Assembly: GCF_004138165.1 (NCBI RefSeq) | Contig: NZ_RYFF01000001.1 | Coordinates: forward strand, 248,001-312,000 | Direction of reading: 5' to 3' | DNA length: 64,000 bases | DNA from: Candidatus Chloroploca sp. Khr17 | Lineage (GTDB): Bacteria; Chloroflexota; Chloroflexia; Chloroflexales; Chloroflexaceae | Part shown: positions 1-9,221 of the stretch, in pieces | How the letters are laid out: each line of letters begins with the position of its first letter | How positions within the stretch are numbered: position 1 is the stretch's first letter | The notes under the pieces: model-generated | What the model was told of the DNA's origin: nothing | What the model saw: only the letters and a program-made list of their open reading frames with translations | The model's database searches: none | Made by a program: the position numbers and the translations under genes

Positions 1-1475
1 AGGCCCGCCTCGGCAACAATGCCAACCACCTGACCATCGCCCCGTTGGGCCAGTTCAAGACGGCCCAGCACAAATGCTAACTCGGTCTCGCGCCCAACCA
101 TCGGTAGCACATAACGTGGTTCGTGCAGGCGGATCGTATCGCGATCAGTGCTGATCAGGCGATAGGTCGCGACTGGCTCAGCCTTGCCCTTGACCATGAT
201 GGGGGCGAGTGGTTCCCAGGTAAAGCGGTCACCAGTGGCCCGCCGCAGCGTATGGCTAACCAGAACCTGGCCCACCGTTGCATGTTGCATCAAGCGAGCC
301 GCCATATTTACTTCGTCACCAAGTACACCATAGGTACGCCGAGTGATCCCTCCATATGCGCCCGTACGGGCACGACCCTGGCTCAAACCGATCTGAAACT
401 GGTCGAGATAGCCAACCTCCCATTCACGCAGTTCAAGTGCGGCCATCACGGCGCGCACAGGATCATCTTCGTGGGCCACCGGGGCGCCAAAGGCTGCGTA
501 GAAAAAACTACCTTTATCACCAATGGTCAATTGCAACACATAGGCATCGTAGGTGCGCAGCATCCGTTGCGCCTGCAGCATAAAGTTGTTCAGTTTGGTC
601 TGGGCATCAGGATCGTGGTCATAGTCGATCCCGCCAAAACGCACAAAGAGAGCCACCACTGGGCGCAGCTCGGTGAGAAACTCTCCCATCCCGACCTGCA
701 AGCGTTCGAAGATTGGTGGCAACATCCACTGACGATAGCCTGTTGCGTCAAGGGCCGTCTCGGGCAAGGTTGGCCATGGTGCAGGTGCCGCAACCGTACG
801 CAACCCATGCAACACGGCAAAACGTGCGCTAGTGGCAGGATCAGTGTGCCACCCTCCAACGCTTGCCAGTTCGCCCAGCGCAAGCGCGGTTGCTTCGTCA
901 AGCACTACCTGGCCCTGCTGGGCCAGATGCTCGGCTTCCGCCATGCGCTGGAGCGTATCGCCAGCCAGGACATCGAGGATCTGAATAGATGGGTCCCCAA
1001 CGAGAAAACGGCGCACGACACCACTGGCAACCCCAACTTTGATCGCCAGACGAAACCTGCCCGCGCCTGCAACCTCAAGCTCCTCAAAGGTCGCCATTGC
1101 CTGTTGCAAGGCAAGCGCACACGTTGCCGCTCGATACGCCGCATGGGCTGAATCTTCATCTGAGGCCCCATCTTCAGATGCGGACGGAGCGACGGCGTCG
1201 AACCAGCAGGTAATGGCATCCCCGGCAAAACCAAGTACCGAGCCGCCATACCGGTCAACTTCGGCAACTAGGGCATCATAGACCCGGTTGAGTTGACGCG
1301 GTAGTTCTTCGGCTCCACGTTGCGGCCCAAGCGCCCGCACGAGCGATTCGGTCAGGGGGGTGAAGCCAGAGATATCGGCGAACAGGGCCGTACCGCTGGT
1401 CTGTTCACGAAGCGTGTGACCATGAGCCAGTGCCTGACGCCGATCCATCGGGATATAGGCGAGGGGCGATTCCAT
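1..1475 (-). CDS. Twin class III adenylate/guanylate cyclase-AAA ATPase signalling protein (C-terminus cut by window edge)
   Basis: Read on the minus strand from an ATG at 1475, preceded by a GGAG ribosome site; 491 residues are visible before the window ends. Residues about 25-190 form a first class III cyclase homology domain (FADISGFTPLTE, then GSVLGFAGDAITCWFD). Residues about 275-420 form a second one (YAAFGAPVAHEDDP, RRTYGVLGDEVNMAARL). The LPMVGRETELAFVLGRLE segment that follows is the usual entry to an AAA/STAND ATPase. This order resembles soluble adenylyl cyclase and bacterial cyclase-ATPase regulators. The second domain reads FVRFGGIDY where a metal-binding Asp is expected, so it may be degenerate. 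The gene starts 12 bp after the stop of the large secreted protein at 1488-8111, suggesting co-transcription. Catalytic activity is inferred. Confidence 0.85.
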   Translation of the reverse strand, partial: MESPLAYIPMDRRQALAHGHTLREQTSGTALFADISGFTPLTESLVRALGPQRGAEELPRQLNRVYDALVAEVDRYGGSVLGFAGDAITCWFDAVAPSASEDGASDEDSAHAAYRAATCALALQQAMATFEELEVAGAGRFRLAIKVGVASGVVRRFLVGDPSIQILDVLAGDTLQRMAEAEHLAQQGQVVLDEATALALGELASVGGWHTDPATSARFAVLHGLRTVAAPAPWPTLPETALDATGYRQWMLPPIFERLQVGMGEFLTELRPVVALFVRFGGIDYDHDPDAQTKLNNFMLQAQRMLRTYDAYVLQLTIGDKGSFFYAAFGAPVAHEDDPVRAVMAALELREWEVGYLDQFQIGLSQGRARTGAYGGITRRTYGVLGDEVNMAARLMQHATVGQVLVSHTLRRATGDRFTWEPLAPIMVKGKAEPVATYRLISTDRDTIRLHEPRYVLPMVGRETELAFVLGRLELAQRGDGQVVGIVAEAG

Positions 1476-1487
1476 CGGTTGTGACTC

Positions 1488-4400
1488 CTACGGCAACATC
1501 TGCGATCCCGTCGCTGCCGAGCACGGCACGGGATCAGCAAGAAGCTTGACAAAACGTGTCTGGCCTTTCTTTACCGGCGCAAGACTGACTGGGGTCACCA
1601 GGATGCACCGATCCGCTTTGTTCCGGGCCTGCTTGAAGATAATTGCATACGGGATACCGTCTTCGACATAGAAACCGCACAATTCACCATTGTCACGCGC
1701 CCCATTCGTGCGCCCTACCAGCGCCCACCCGTCTTTCTCGGCACCATCGTAGTCGCCAAGCCCGGCTGCTTGAGTGTTGCGCTCGATCCAGACGCGTGCT
1801 CCCTGCTGCCGCGCACGGTAGAGGTTCTGGTTGACAATCCAGGTCTGTTGCGCCGGAGTCTCATCAACCAGGCCATCAGACGTGACCGCACGTACGTCAA
1901 AGAGGTAACTACCGTTGGCAAGACCTTGGTAACGGATCGGGCTGACACACGGCGCAAAGTTCGCAGGTTCACCTTGGTAGCTCAGGCGGCACTCAAAACG
2001 CAGGTCGCCTGTCCCACTACCTGCAAAGTCGATTGTTGCGACCGAGTCACTGATTGTTCCGCTTGGGCTACTGAGGATCGTTGTATCGAGCCCAGGATTA
2101 CCCTGGATTGTCAGGCTGCCCGTTGCAGTCGCAGGCAGATAACGGGCCTCATTTTCGGTGAGAAGACCGGTGGGGCCTGGAACAAGCAGATAGGTGACGG
2201 CAAATGGGTACTCGCCTGGCGCAAGAGGTGGCAAGGCAAAATTGGCAACCCCGGTCGGGCCAGTCAACCCCGTGATCACCTGGTCACCAACACTCAAGTA
2301 GAGCCGCGCTCCCCTGATCCCTCCGTTGCTATCAGTGAGTGTTGCCGTGATCCGTGACGGATCGCCAGGCTCGACCCCGGCGGTTAGCGCTGGCTGCTGC
2401 TTCGCCACATCCAGGCTGGCCTCAATCCGAGCTGGCTGCAGCACAAGGCTACCCCCAAAGGTCGCGCCGACAACCTGTTGGCCCGTGCTAAACATGACGA
2501 GGGTGAAGGTGGCTTCCCCAGCACTATTTGTCGGCACCGTAACCGTCTGGGCGCCAATACTCAAGCTGATTGGCTGATCGGCCAGGTTGACGGCACCGTT
2601 GGCACTCAGGCGGGCGATAAAGGTTGCGGGCTGACCGAAGGTTGCGCCTTCAGGTGTTTCAAGGCTCAGATTGGTTGCCAGTGCATTCGCCGGCGTCGTT
2701 GGCACTGGCGGCGGCGGTGGCTCAATGACGGTTCCATTCACAAAACCGCCAGCCTGGAAGTAGAGGCCCAGGTTGGTATTCATCGCCGTCAGACCCGCCG
2801 CATTCACCGCCTGCACAAAGAAGGCGAAGCCCTCGGTGCCGTCGGCAAGCAGATAACTGCCCTCCCAGCCCGACGGATCAGCCTCGCTGGGGCCAAGTTG
2901 CATTGATTGCCACTGACCGGCGAGCGGGCCGCGTGCGGCCGTAAAGGTGACCCAGACCTCGCGCATTGGAACACCGCCGCCATTGGCCGAAACTTCGAAA
3001 TCCACGCGGTCGCCATTACGGCTAAAGGTCACAACTGGGATCGCCGGGGCTCCGGCCAGAGCGGGGTTGAACCCGTTGGCATCAACCGCTGTCTGATCAC
3101 TATAAAAGAGGCGGAAGTCCGCTGCACCATCGTAGTAGCGCAGCGTGCCCTCGATCTGATCGGGATTCGCCAGGAATTGCGCCGGGGTTAGTTGCAGACG
3201 AGTGCGCTCGCCGCCTGTGATCCCGATCACTTCACCAATCCGATTGATCGTCCACCACTGTTCAGGATAGAACGCCTCGGTGGGGAAGGTGATATGCACA
3301 CCACGCAATTCGGTTGCCGGAGCGCCAGTCAATGGCAGCACATCGTACGCCTCGCTGTAGCTGCTGCGCAACAGAATTGCACCACGCAATTGCTGCCCCT
3401 CTTGCCCAACACGATACTGGACAACCGGCAAGACGGGTTCGCCAGGGCGGGCGATGACATCATCGGGTGTTGCCCCACGCACATAGGTTGCCTGCACCGT
3501 GGCTCCACTCCCCAGGGTTGTCACGTCCAGCGTCTCGACCGTCAAGTCTGGCCTGACGGTCACCTCGGCAACCTGCACACGGTAGAGTTCGTCTGGGGGG
3601 CCAATGGGTGTAAAGCTGTCGGGCAACGGTGGCAACGCCTCTGGCCCGAGCCGTTCACCTGGCATATTGATGCGCGTCATCGGCAGACCAAAGATCGCAC
3701 TGATCGTCAGGGTCTTTTTGTCAATCCCTCGAATAACAGCCGCGTCAAGCAAGTAACGCTGCTTGGCCAGCACCAGGGCCTCGCCAACCGCCACTTCATC
3801 GCCCAGCGGTGACGTCGGGTCGCGATCAATGCGGAGTTGGTCAAAGAAGTTTGTGTAGAGCTTTTCGGCAAACTCGGTAAACTGGGTATCACCATACTGA
3901 TAGCCCGTCCCGCCAACCAGGGTCGTCCCGCGGCGTGCAAAGAACTGCGCCCAATCGGGTTGGTCAGTTGCCCCCGCAATTGCCGCACCGTCGGGTGTAT
4001 TGTAGCCCGAGTGACATCCCGGGCTGACCACCAGTGCGCCAGCCAGCCGCGATGCGCCAAGATCGGCAAGATCGGCAGTCCGTAGCACGGTAGCATAATC
4101 AGCAGCCTTGAGTGCGCCATCGCTGAAATGACCCGCTAGATAGAGCAGGTCGTAGTCTCCGTTGCTCAACGCACTACGCAGATCATCGGCAGTCCACGTT
4201 CCCGGCAACTGGTAACTATCGGTGCTCGGCGAGAGCAAGGTTGCCGCAGCCTGATTCGTGCCCAGGCTCAGGCTCTCGGCAATCGCACTCGCCGACTCAA
4301 AGTGGAAATCGTATCCACTCACAAACGAACTTGTCGGAACCACAACGCCATTCGTTGCAAGGTACCGATTCAGCATCGTCATTGCCTCGTTTGCCGTTTC

Positions 4401-7400
4401 GACCAGTCGGCCAACCGGTAGATCCGGGATCGCCAGGCGCGTCGTGCGGAAACTGACGGTAAAGCGTGCGCCATACTCATCCTGCCCCAGAATATAACCA
4501 AGCCGCAAGGCTGCCTCAGAGCTGCTGTCATTGTCTACCGGTGGCTTGAATTCGCTCTCATTGCCAAGCAACGCTTGATCAGGGTAACGGAAGAAGGGGA
4601 TGACGTCATCGCCACCAATCAGCACGATATACCGCAGACTCGGATTCAAGGCACGATAGCGCTCAATGAGCGCCTTGATCTCGCCCGCTACGAGATTCTT
4701 CGCCTCGGGGCAACTGATATTCGCATCGGCGGTTGCATGCGCTGCCGCAATGCGCGCATCCAACCCTACGTCAACCAGGACACCGCCAATCTCAGGGCGT
4801 GCCATAAATGTGCCAAGCAGCGTTTGCAACTGGGTCAACTCGCTGGCACTGCCGGGTAGTCGGCTCAGATCGGTGAGCACCAGGGTCTGATACGCTCCTG
4901 CCTGAGCAGGTAACCCGTTGGTGTCGACAGCAGGCGGCACAACATTCACACAGCTGCTCTCGTTCGTGGCCGCCGTGAGGGTAAAAGGTTGCACAGGATC
5001 ATAGGCACCATTGCGGCCATAGACGGCAATGTAGATGCGCCCGCGCTCATTGAAGGTGTTGAGCGCCAGCGTGCGTGGCAGCGTTCCTTCAATATCAGTA
5101 TATGCAAGCAGGCCACTGTCAACCACAATGCTTGCCAGGTCTGAGGCTTTGAAGGGCGACGCCTTAAACGGCGACGCCTTAAACGGCGAGGCTTTGAAGG
5201 GCGACGCCTTAAACGGCGAGGCTTTGAAGGGCGACGCCTTAAACGGCGACGCCTTAAACGGCGAAACAACCGCCTCGGCCAACAGATTCGGCTGAAAGGC
5301 ACCTGGGGCAAAAGCCAGGCTGGTGAAAGCCTCCGGGCTATAGAGCTCGGGGGCGAGCGTATTGGTAATAAAGTTGCTCGCCTCAAGCGCCGTATAGTCA
5401 ATCTGAGTCTGGGCAAGCGCAAGCGTTGTGGTGAGATCGTTCGTCGCAGCGGCAAGGATCTCTTCGGCGCGCGCATTGAGATCATTAAAAAGGGCTACAT
5501 CATAGCCTGCCGGCAGGTTCGTCAGATTCACTACCAGGCGGCTGAGTGGTTCCACTTCCACATAGTACCAGCGCACCTGCTCAGCAAGGGCGAGTTGCTG
5601 ACTTGCCGTCGGATTGGCCCTACCGAGCGGCAGTGCCTGATACCAGACGGTATTGTCAGGCCCAACGGGGGCGCATGTTGCCAGGGCCGAGCTATTGCCA
5701 GCACTATCGGTTGCCGTTGCTGTGACAAAACTCCCTATGCCAACCGCAAGGGTACGTGTCATTGGCACGGTACCATCTTCGTCGGTGACAACCTCGAAGG
5801 TGTCGAGCAAGGTACGTGCTTCGGCATTGCCCCCGGCAGCACAAAATTCACCGCCAAAGAGCTGTACGGTGTACGTCATATTGCCCGTACCGGTCAACAG
5901 CCACCCTTGTATATTCGCCTTTCCTGCTACCGGAAAGTCTGGGATCGCGGTGGTAAGCGTTGGGGCACGTTGATCGTTGTTCGCCCCATTGCGCAAGACA
6001 ACGCTGCTGCCGTTGTTGTAGATGCGATTGCCAAAGATACGATTCGCGTTTGTGGTGGCTCCTTCAATCAGGATCGCCTGCTCTCCATGGCCGGCAATGA
6101 CATTGCCGGCCCCGTTGGCCAGACCGCCAATCGTATTATTATTGGCCCCACCATTGAGCCAGATGCCGAGGTTGCCCGAGCCAAAGGTGTTCACAACCGC
6201 ATTGCCCGTGACATTGACGCCGATATGGTTGCCCTCGATCCGGTTGTTAGCGCCGCTCGGCGCTGCCACATCAATGCCATACGCCGTGTACCCGCCGATC
6301 ACATTGCATGCACCAGTGCATGCGCCGCCCGGCGTGACCCCGGTCGTGCCACCGATCAGGTTGTTGCTGCCCGTCACGAGCATCGCCACCCCATTGGCCC
6401 CAAGCGATGCCGTACCTGCCGCATTCGTCCCCAGATAATTGCCCTGTATGACATTATTGCTGGCTGCGGCGACCCGGATCTGCTCGAAGTCATTGCCGGC
6501 GATCAGGTTGCGCTGACTTGCCAGGGCACCGCCAATGAGATTGTTGTCTGAACCATTGAGGAAGATCCCAATCTGACCGTTGCCCCGATCGAGTGAACCA
6601 GTGGCATCAGTGCCAATAAAATTACACGCAAAGACATGATTGCCACCCTCAGCAAAGATGCCATCGGCGGCAAACCGGTTGATCACCATGCCACGTACGG
6701 TACTTCCGCTAGCAGCTGCATCCAGGATGAGTCCGAAACTCGCTCCGCCTGCCCCACTCACCTCGATCGCCAGCGTTGGCGGCCACGTGGCACAACTCGC
6801 ACCGGGTTGGCTCAGACCATCCAGGATGATCGGTGCGGTAATACGCGGCAGATCGCTGGCAAGCACAATCGTCTGCACCCCTGTTCCCGGCAGATCAAAC
6901 CTGATCGTTTCATGCTCCGGCGTTGCGTTAGCCTCGAGAATTGCCTGACGCAACGAACCCGGTCCACTGTCGTTCGCATTCGTCACAACAAGCACGTCAT
7001 CAAACTCGATTGCTCCAAGATCACAGGCACCGTCAGACGCACGAGCAACCCCACGCTGATCGGTCGGCGCACAGGTCGCTACATCGCCAGCATTGCGCGC
7101 CGGGCTTGTGCGCTCAAGGGTGTAGAAAAGACCCGAGGAGTCAAGCAGAAGGCCAGGATTTGCCTCGCTAAACCCAGGACAACTGCCGCCGGGGCCTTCA
7201 AGATTTGTCCCACTCTCAGGACTCAAGGCTTCGATTGAGCAGTTTGGCCGAAAGAAGCCGGTATGACCAGTGATGATCGAATTATTGATCGTAAAGAGCG
7301 CTCGGTCTGAACTGCCGTAAATGCCACCGCCCGCGCTGATTTCTCCAGATAAAATATTATCAGCGATCGTGACATTGTTGAGCGTAATCGTGCCCTCAAC

Positions 7401-8111
7401 GGCATAGATGCCACCTCCATAGCTCTCGTAGCCAATGGCCTCGTTCCTGCTAATGGTTGCATTCTCGATCACCAACGACCCAGAGGCGTGTGCAATCGCA
7501 CCGCCGTGAGCCGTCGCAATATTATTGATCAGGGCACTCTGGCGAATACTTGCCGTGCCATAGTTGCTGAGCGCCCCCCCATTCCGTTCGGCCTCCCAAC
7601 TATACCCGGCCTCGTTATCACGTAACACCACATTCGCCAAGGTGAGGGTGCCAAAGTTCAAGATCGCCCCACCCTCAGCAGGGCCGGCATGACCATGTGC
7701 CAGTGTGAGATCCTGCAACGTGAGGTCTGCGCCAGAGGCCACTTCAAAGAAGCGAAATTCCCCCTCGCTTGTGCGTCCCCGCTCGAAGGTTGCCCCATTG
7801 CCTTCAATGATCAATGGCCCACCAGCAGCAGTGACCACCGGCAAGCCATTCAAACCATTTTCTGTGCTAATATATTCCACATCAAACTGATAGATGCAAG
7901 CATCTGTCAATTGAAGCGTATTCGCTTCTGGCGAATTCGTTGCTGCTGCCACAGCCTCAAGCAAAGCATTCGTATCGCATGCGACCACTAAAGGCTCAGC
8001 ATAGGCTGACTGCTGCAGATTGCCAAAACTTGCCGCAAGCACGACCAGGATGACACTACAAAGCAAAGCGAACCGCAACACCATAGCCTGTTGCTGTGCA
8101 ATGAAGGCCAT
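1488..8111 (-). CDS. Secreted beta-helix / gingipain-like (C25) caspase-fold protein with SPFKA repeats
   Basis: 2207 residues with an N-terminal signal peptide (hydrophobic LLCSVILVVLAASF, probable cleavage after SAYAEP-like region near residue 38). Residues about 40-800 are rich in N/G and turn motifs (LIGGALASQRNLIAGN, NNVIQGNYLGTNAAG), typical of right-handed parallel beta-helices. Residues about 949-989 hold eight SPFKA repeats. Residues about 1060-1480 resemble a C25/gingipain caspase fold: RYIVLIGGDDVIPFFRYPD, then His in LLYLAGHFSD near 1327 and Cys in VVSPGCHSGYN near 1365, a plausible catalytic His/Cys dyad. The C-terminal third carries Ig-like and FlgD-like beta-sandwich segments. 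No LPXTG or other sorting signal is visible. It probably acts outside the cell or on its surface; whether it is a protease is inferred. It is directly followed by the cyclase gene. Confidence 0.85.
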   Translation of the reverse strand: MAFIAQQQAMVLRFALLCSVILVVLAASFGNLQQSAYAEPLVVACDTNALLEAVAAATNSPEANTLQLTDACIYQFDVEYISTENGLNGLPVVTAAGGPLIIEGNGATFERGRTSEGEFRFFEVASGADLTLQDLTLAHGHAGPAEGGAILNFGTLTLANVVLRDNEAGYSWEAERNGGALSNYGTASIRQSALINNIATAHGGAIAHASGSLVIENATISRNEAIGYESYGGGIYAVEGTITLNNVTIADNILSGEISAGGGIYGSSDRALFTINNSIITGHTGFFRPNCSIEALSPESGTNLEGPGGSCPGFSEANPGLLLDSSGLFYTLERTSPARNAGDVATCAPTDQRGVARASDGACDLGAIEFDDVLVVTNANDSGPGSLRQAILEANATPEHETIRFDLPGTGVQTIVLASDLPRITAPIILDGLSQPGASCATWPPTLAIEVSGAGGASFGLILDAAASGSTVRGMVINRFAADGIFAEGGNHVFACNFIGTDATGSLDRGNGQIGIFLNGSDNNLIGGALASQRNLIAGNDFEQIRVAAASNNVIQGNYLGTNAAGTASLGANGVAMLVTGSNNLIGGTTGVTPGGACTGACNVIGGYTAYGIDVAAPSGANNRIEGNHIGVNVTGNAVVNTFGSGNLGIWLNGGANNNTIGGLANGAGNVIAGHGEQAILIEGATTNANRIFGNRIYNNGSSVVLRNGANNDQRAPTLTTAIPDFPVAGKANIQGWLLTGTGNMTYTVQLFGGEFCAAGGNAEARTLLDTFEVVTDEDGTVPMTRTLAVGIGSFVTATATDSAGNSSALATCAPVGPDNTVWYQALPLGRANPTASQQLALAEQVRWYYVEVEPLSRLVVNLTNLPAGYDVALFNDLNARAEEILAAATNDLTTTLALAQTQIDYTALEASNFITNTLAPELYSPEAFTSLAFAPGAFQPNLLAEAVVSPFKASPFKASPFKASPFKASPFKASPFKASPFKASPFKASDLASIVVDSGLLAYTDIEGTLPRTLALNTFNERGRIYIAVYGRNGAYDPVQPFTLTAATNESSCVNVVPPAVDTNGLPAQAGAYQTLVLTDLSRLPGSASELTQLQTLLGTFMARPEIGGVLVDVGLDARIAAAHATADANISCPEAKNLVAGEIKALIERYRALNPSLRYIVLIGGDDVIPFFRYPDQALLGNESEFKPPVDNDSSSEAALRLGYILGQDEYGARFTVSFRTTRLAIPDLPVGRLVETANEAMTMLNRYLATNGVVVPTSSFVSGYDFHFESASAIAESLSLGTNQAAATLLSPSTDSYQLPGTWTADDLRSALSNGDYDLLYLAGHFSDGALKAADYATVLRTADLADLGASRLAGALVVSPGCHSGYNTPDGAAIAGATDQPDWAQFFARRGTTLVGGTGYQYGDTQFTEFAEKLYTNFFDQLRIDRDPTSPLGDEVAVGEALVLAKQRYLLDAAVIRGIDKKTLTISAIFGLPMTRINMPGERLGPEALPPLPDSFTPIGPPDELYRVQVAEVTVRPDLTVETLDVTTLGSGATVQATYVRGATPDDVIARPGEPVLPVVQYRVGQEGQQLRGAILLRSSYSEAYDVLPLTGAPATELRGVHITFPTEAFYPEQWWTINRIGEVIGITGGERTRLQLTPAQFLANPDQIEGTLRYYDGAADFRLFYSDQTAVDANGFNPALAGAPAIPVVTFSRNGDRVDFEVSANGGGVPMREVWVTFTAARGPLAGQWQSMQLGPSEADPSGWEGSYLLADGTEGFAFFVQAVNAAGLTAMNTNLGLYFQAGGFVNGTVIEPPPPPVPTTPANALATNLSLETPEGATFGQPATFIARLSANGAVNLADQPISLSIGAQTVTVPTNSAGEATFTLVMFSTGQQVVGATFGGSLVLQPARIEASLDVAKQQPALTAGVEPGDPSRITATLTDSNGGIRGARLYLSVGDQVITGLTGPTGVANFALPPLAPGEYPFAVTYLLVPGPTGLLTENEARYLPATATGSLTIQGNPGLDTTILSSPSGTISDSVATIDFAGSGTGDLRFECRLSYQGEPANFAPCVSPIRYQGLANGSYLFDVRAVTSDGLVDETPAQQTWIVNQNLYRARQQGARVWIERNTQAAGLGDYDGAEKDGWALVGRTNGARDNGELCGFYVEDGIPYAIIFKQARNKADRCILVTPVSLAPVKKGQTRFVKLLADPVPCSAATGSQMLP
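5146..5265 (-). repeat. Eight tandem 15-bp units encoding (SPFKA)8
   Basis: Eight head-to-tail 15-bp units without spacers lie inside the large secreted protein gene. Two unit variants alternate (gctttgaagggcgac and gccttaaacggcgaB on the + strand), differing only at synonymous positions. All units keep the reading frame, so copy number can change without a frameshift. The repeat joins the beta-helix half to the caspase-like half of the protein. Confidence 0.95.
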
Positions 8112-8167
8112 TTTACGCTCTCCCTGGGATATGCCTTTTGATCACCCGCCTAGTGGATCGAGTTCTT

Positions 8168-8173
8168 ATTATA
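8168..8173 (-). promoter_or_regulatory. Candidate -10 box for the secreted beta-helix gene
   Basis: TATAAT on the minus strand about 57 bp upstream of the ATG at 8111, in an AT-rich patch between that gene and the hairpin at 8244-8314. No convincing -35 box is seen. The gene's ribosome site is GGGAGAG about 9 bp before the ATG. Confidence 0.4.
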
Positions 8174-8243
8174 TTGATATGGTACAAGCACAACCTGACA
8201 AAAGAATTATTTGTGCGAAAAATAACAAGATTGTCATCCAAAG

Positions 8244-8314
8244 AAGCCCGTGTGAGGAGGGTCGGAGGAGCGCGGTTCACAGGCCCGCTCCTTCGCTCTT
8301 CCCTACACGGGCTT
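8244..8314 (-). terminator. Long imperfect hairpin after the cNMP-binding gene
   Basis: AAGCCCGTGT (8244-8253) pairs perfectly with ACACGGGCTT (8305-8314), and the GAGGAGGGT...GGAGGAGCG / CGCTCC...CTCTTCCCT arms inside continue the pairing imperfectly. It lies just after the stop of the minus-strand gene at 8319 and is followed by a T-rich tract on the minus strand. This fits a rho-independent terminator. Confidence 0.6.
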
Positions 8315-8318
8315 GCGC

Positions 8319-9119
8319 CTAGCTCTCAGGCGTTGCTTTATCCCCGGCCTTATTCTCGCCTACGCTGGCGCGCATCGCTCTGGCCTGTTGCTGCAGGCGC
8401 CGAAAATAGTCATTCTCGGTAATCTCGGCGACTTGGTTTTGCTGGCGTGTACGATCAATTTCGATCCGCAATTCCTGTACCTCACGGCGCAGGTTCTGCT
8501 CACGGGCAATGACTTCGTCGGCCATCTGCTGAAAGGTGCGCGCCAATTGCCCCAGGGCATCCTCGCGGCGCACCACTTGGGCCAGACTCGCGGGGGTATA
8601 ACGGCCATCATTGATCGCCTGTGCGGCTTCGGTAATAATGCGTACCTGGCTGATATACGCATAGTCTTCGATCACGTCACGCACCCGACTTCGCAAATGC
8701 CGCGTCAGCACATGGATAATGCCACGCGCCACGCCGCTATGATTCTCGATTAAATCATAGAGAACGTCTTGACGCAGGCAAAGCAACTCGGTGGCTTGCG
8801 TCGCTGTCACCGAAGCACTGCGCGGCTCGGCATCGAGCACCGCCATTTCGCCGACAACCTCACCCGGTCCCAGTTCATTGAAGATCAGAGCGTCATCATG
8901 AATCCGCACCCCTCCCGAAATAATGACATAGAGGCTGTCACCTACATCACCTTTCTGGAAGAGCAATTGACCTTCGCCAAGGCGCACCGACTCTAGCGCC
9001 GCTGCTATCGTTGGAAGCGCATCCTCATAGGCACCGTCAAAAAAGCGCACTGCCTCTAACAACCTGATCCGTTGGCTAAGAGCGTCCAAGGTTGATTTAT
9101 CTCCGGGTGTGTTGTTCAT
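8319..9119 (-). CDS. Cyclic-nucleotide-binding / HAMP-like cytoplasmic regulator
   Basis: 266 residues. Residues about 20-140 form a CRP-type cNMP-binding beta-roll (FFDGAYEDALPTIAAALE, LFQKGDVGDSLYVIISGGV, GEVVGEMAVLDAEPRSASV). Instead of a helix-turn-helix, residues about 155-205 resemble a soluble HAMP segment (ITEAAQAINDGRYTPASLAQV, DALGQLARTFQQMADEV). A coiled coil follows (REQNLRREVQELRIEIDRTR). There is no catalytic or DNA-binding output domain, so it probably senses a cyclic nucleotide or membrane lesion-type signal and passes it on by protein contact. It lies upstream of the secreted protein and twin cyclase genes on the same strand, which makes a local cAMP circuit plausible but unproven. 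Confidence 0.8.
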   Translation of the reverse strand: MNNTPGDKSTLDALSQRIRLLEAVRFFDGAYEDALPTIAAALESVRLGEGQLLFQKGDVGDSLYVIISGGVRIHDDALIFNELGPGEVVGEMAVLDAEPRSASVTATQATELLCLRQDVLYDLIENHSGVARGIIHVLTRHLRSRVRDVIEDYAYISQVRIITEAAQAINDGRYTPASLAQVVRREDALGQLARTFQQMADEVIAREQNLRREVQELRIEIDRTRQQNQVAEITENDYFRRLQQQARAMRASVGENKAGDKATPES

Positions 9120-9151
9120 AAACTGACTAGCATTGACATCTATCGAGCGGC

Positions 9152-9157
9152 ACTATA
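9152..9157 (-). promoter_or_regulatory. Candidate extended -10 box for the cNMP-binding gene
   Basis: On the minus strand the sequence reads TGCTATAGT, an extended -10 (TGn plus TATAGT), about 33 bp before the ATG at 9119. It sits in the divergent gap to the metallo-hydrolase gene. Confidence 0.4.
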
Positions 9158-9221
9158 GCATAGCACGATAGACAACCCGTTGGCAAGCGTATGCCGCAAC
9201 GTTGATCCAGGAGTTCCAGCC

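Noticed and set aside
123-1151. 342-codon open frame on the + strand
   Set aside because: It is antisense to the twin cyclase gene, has no family-like sequence, and its composition reflects the codon bias of the opposite strand.
5146-5265. Possible CRISPR array
   Set aside because: Units are 15 bp, adjoin without spacers and encode a continuous peptide in a real gene.
5595-6551. 318-codon + strand frame and other long frames inside 1488-8111
   Set aside because: All lie opposite the beta-helix gene, are rich in Arg/His/Cys without domains, and lack ribosome sites.
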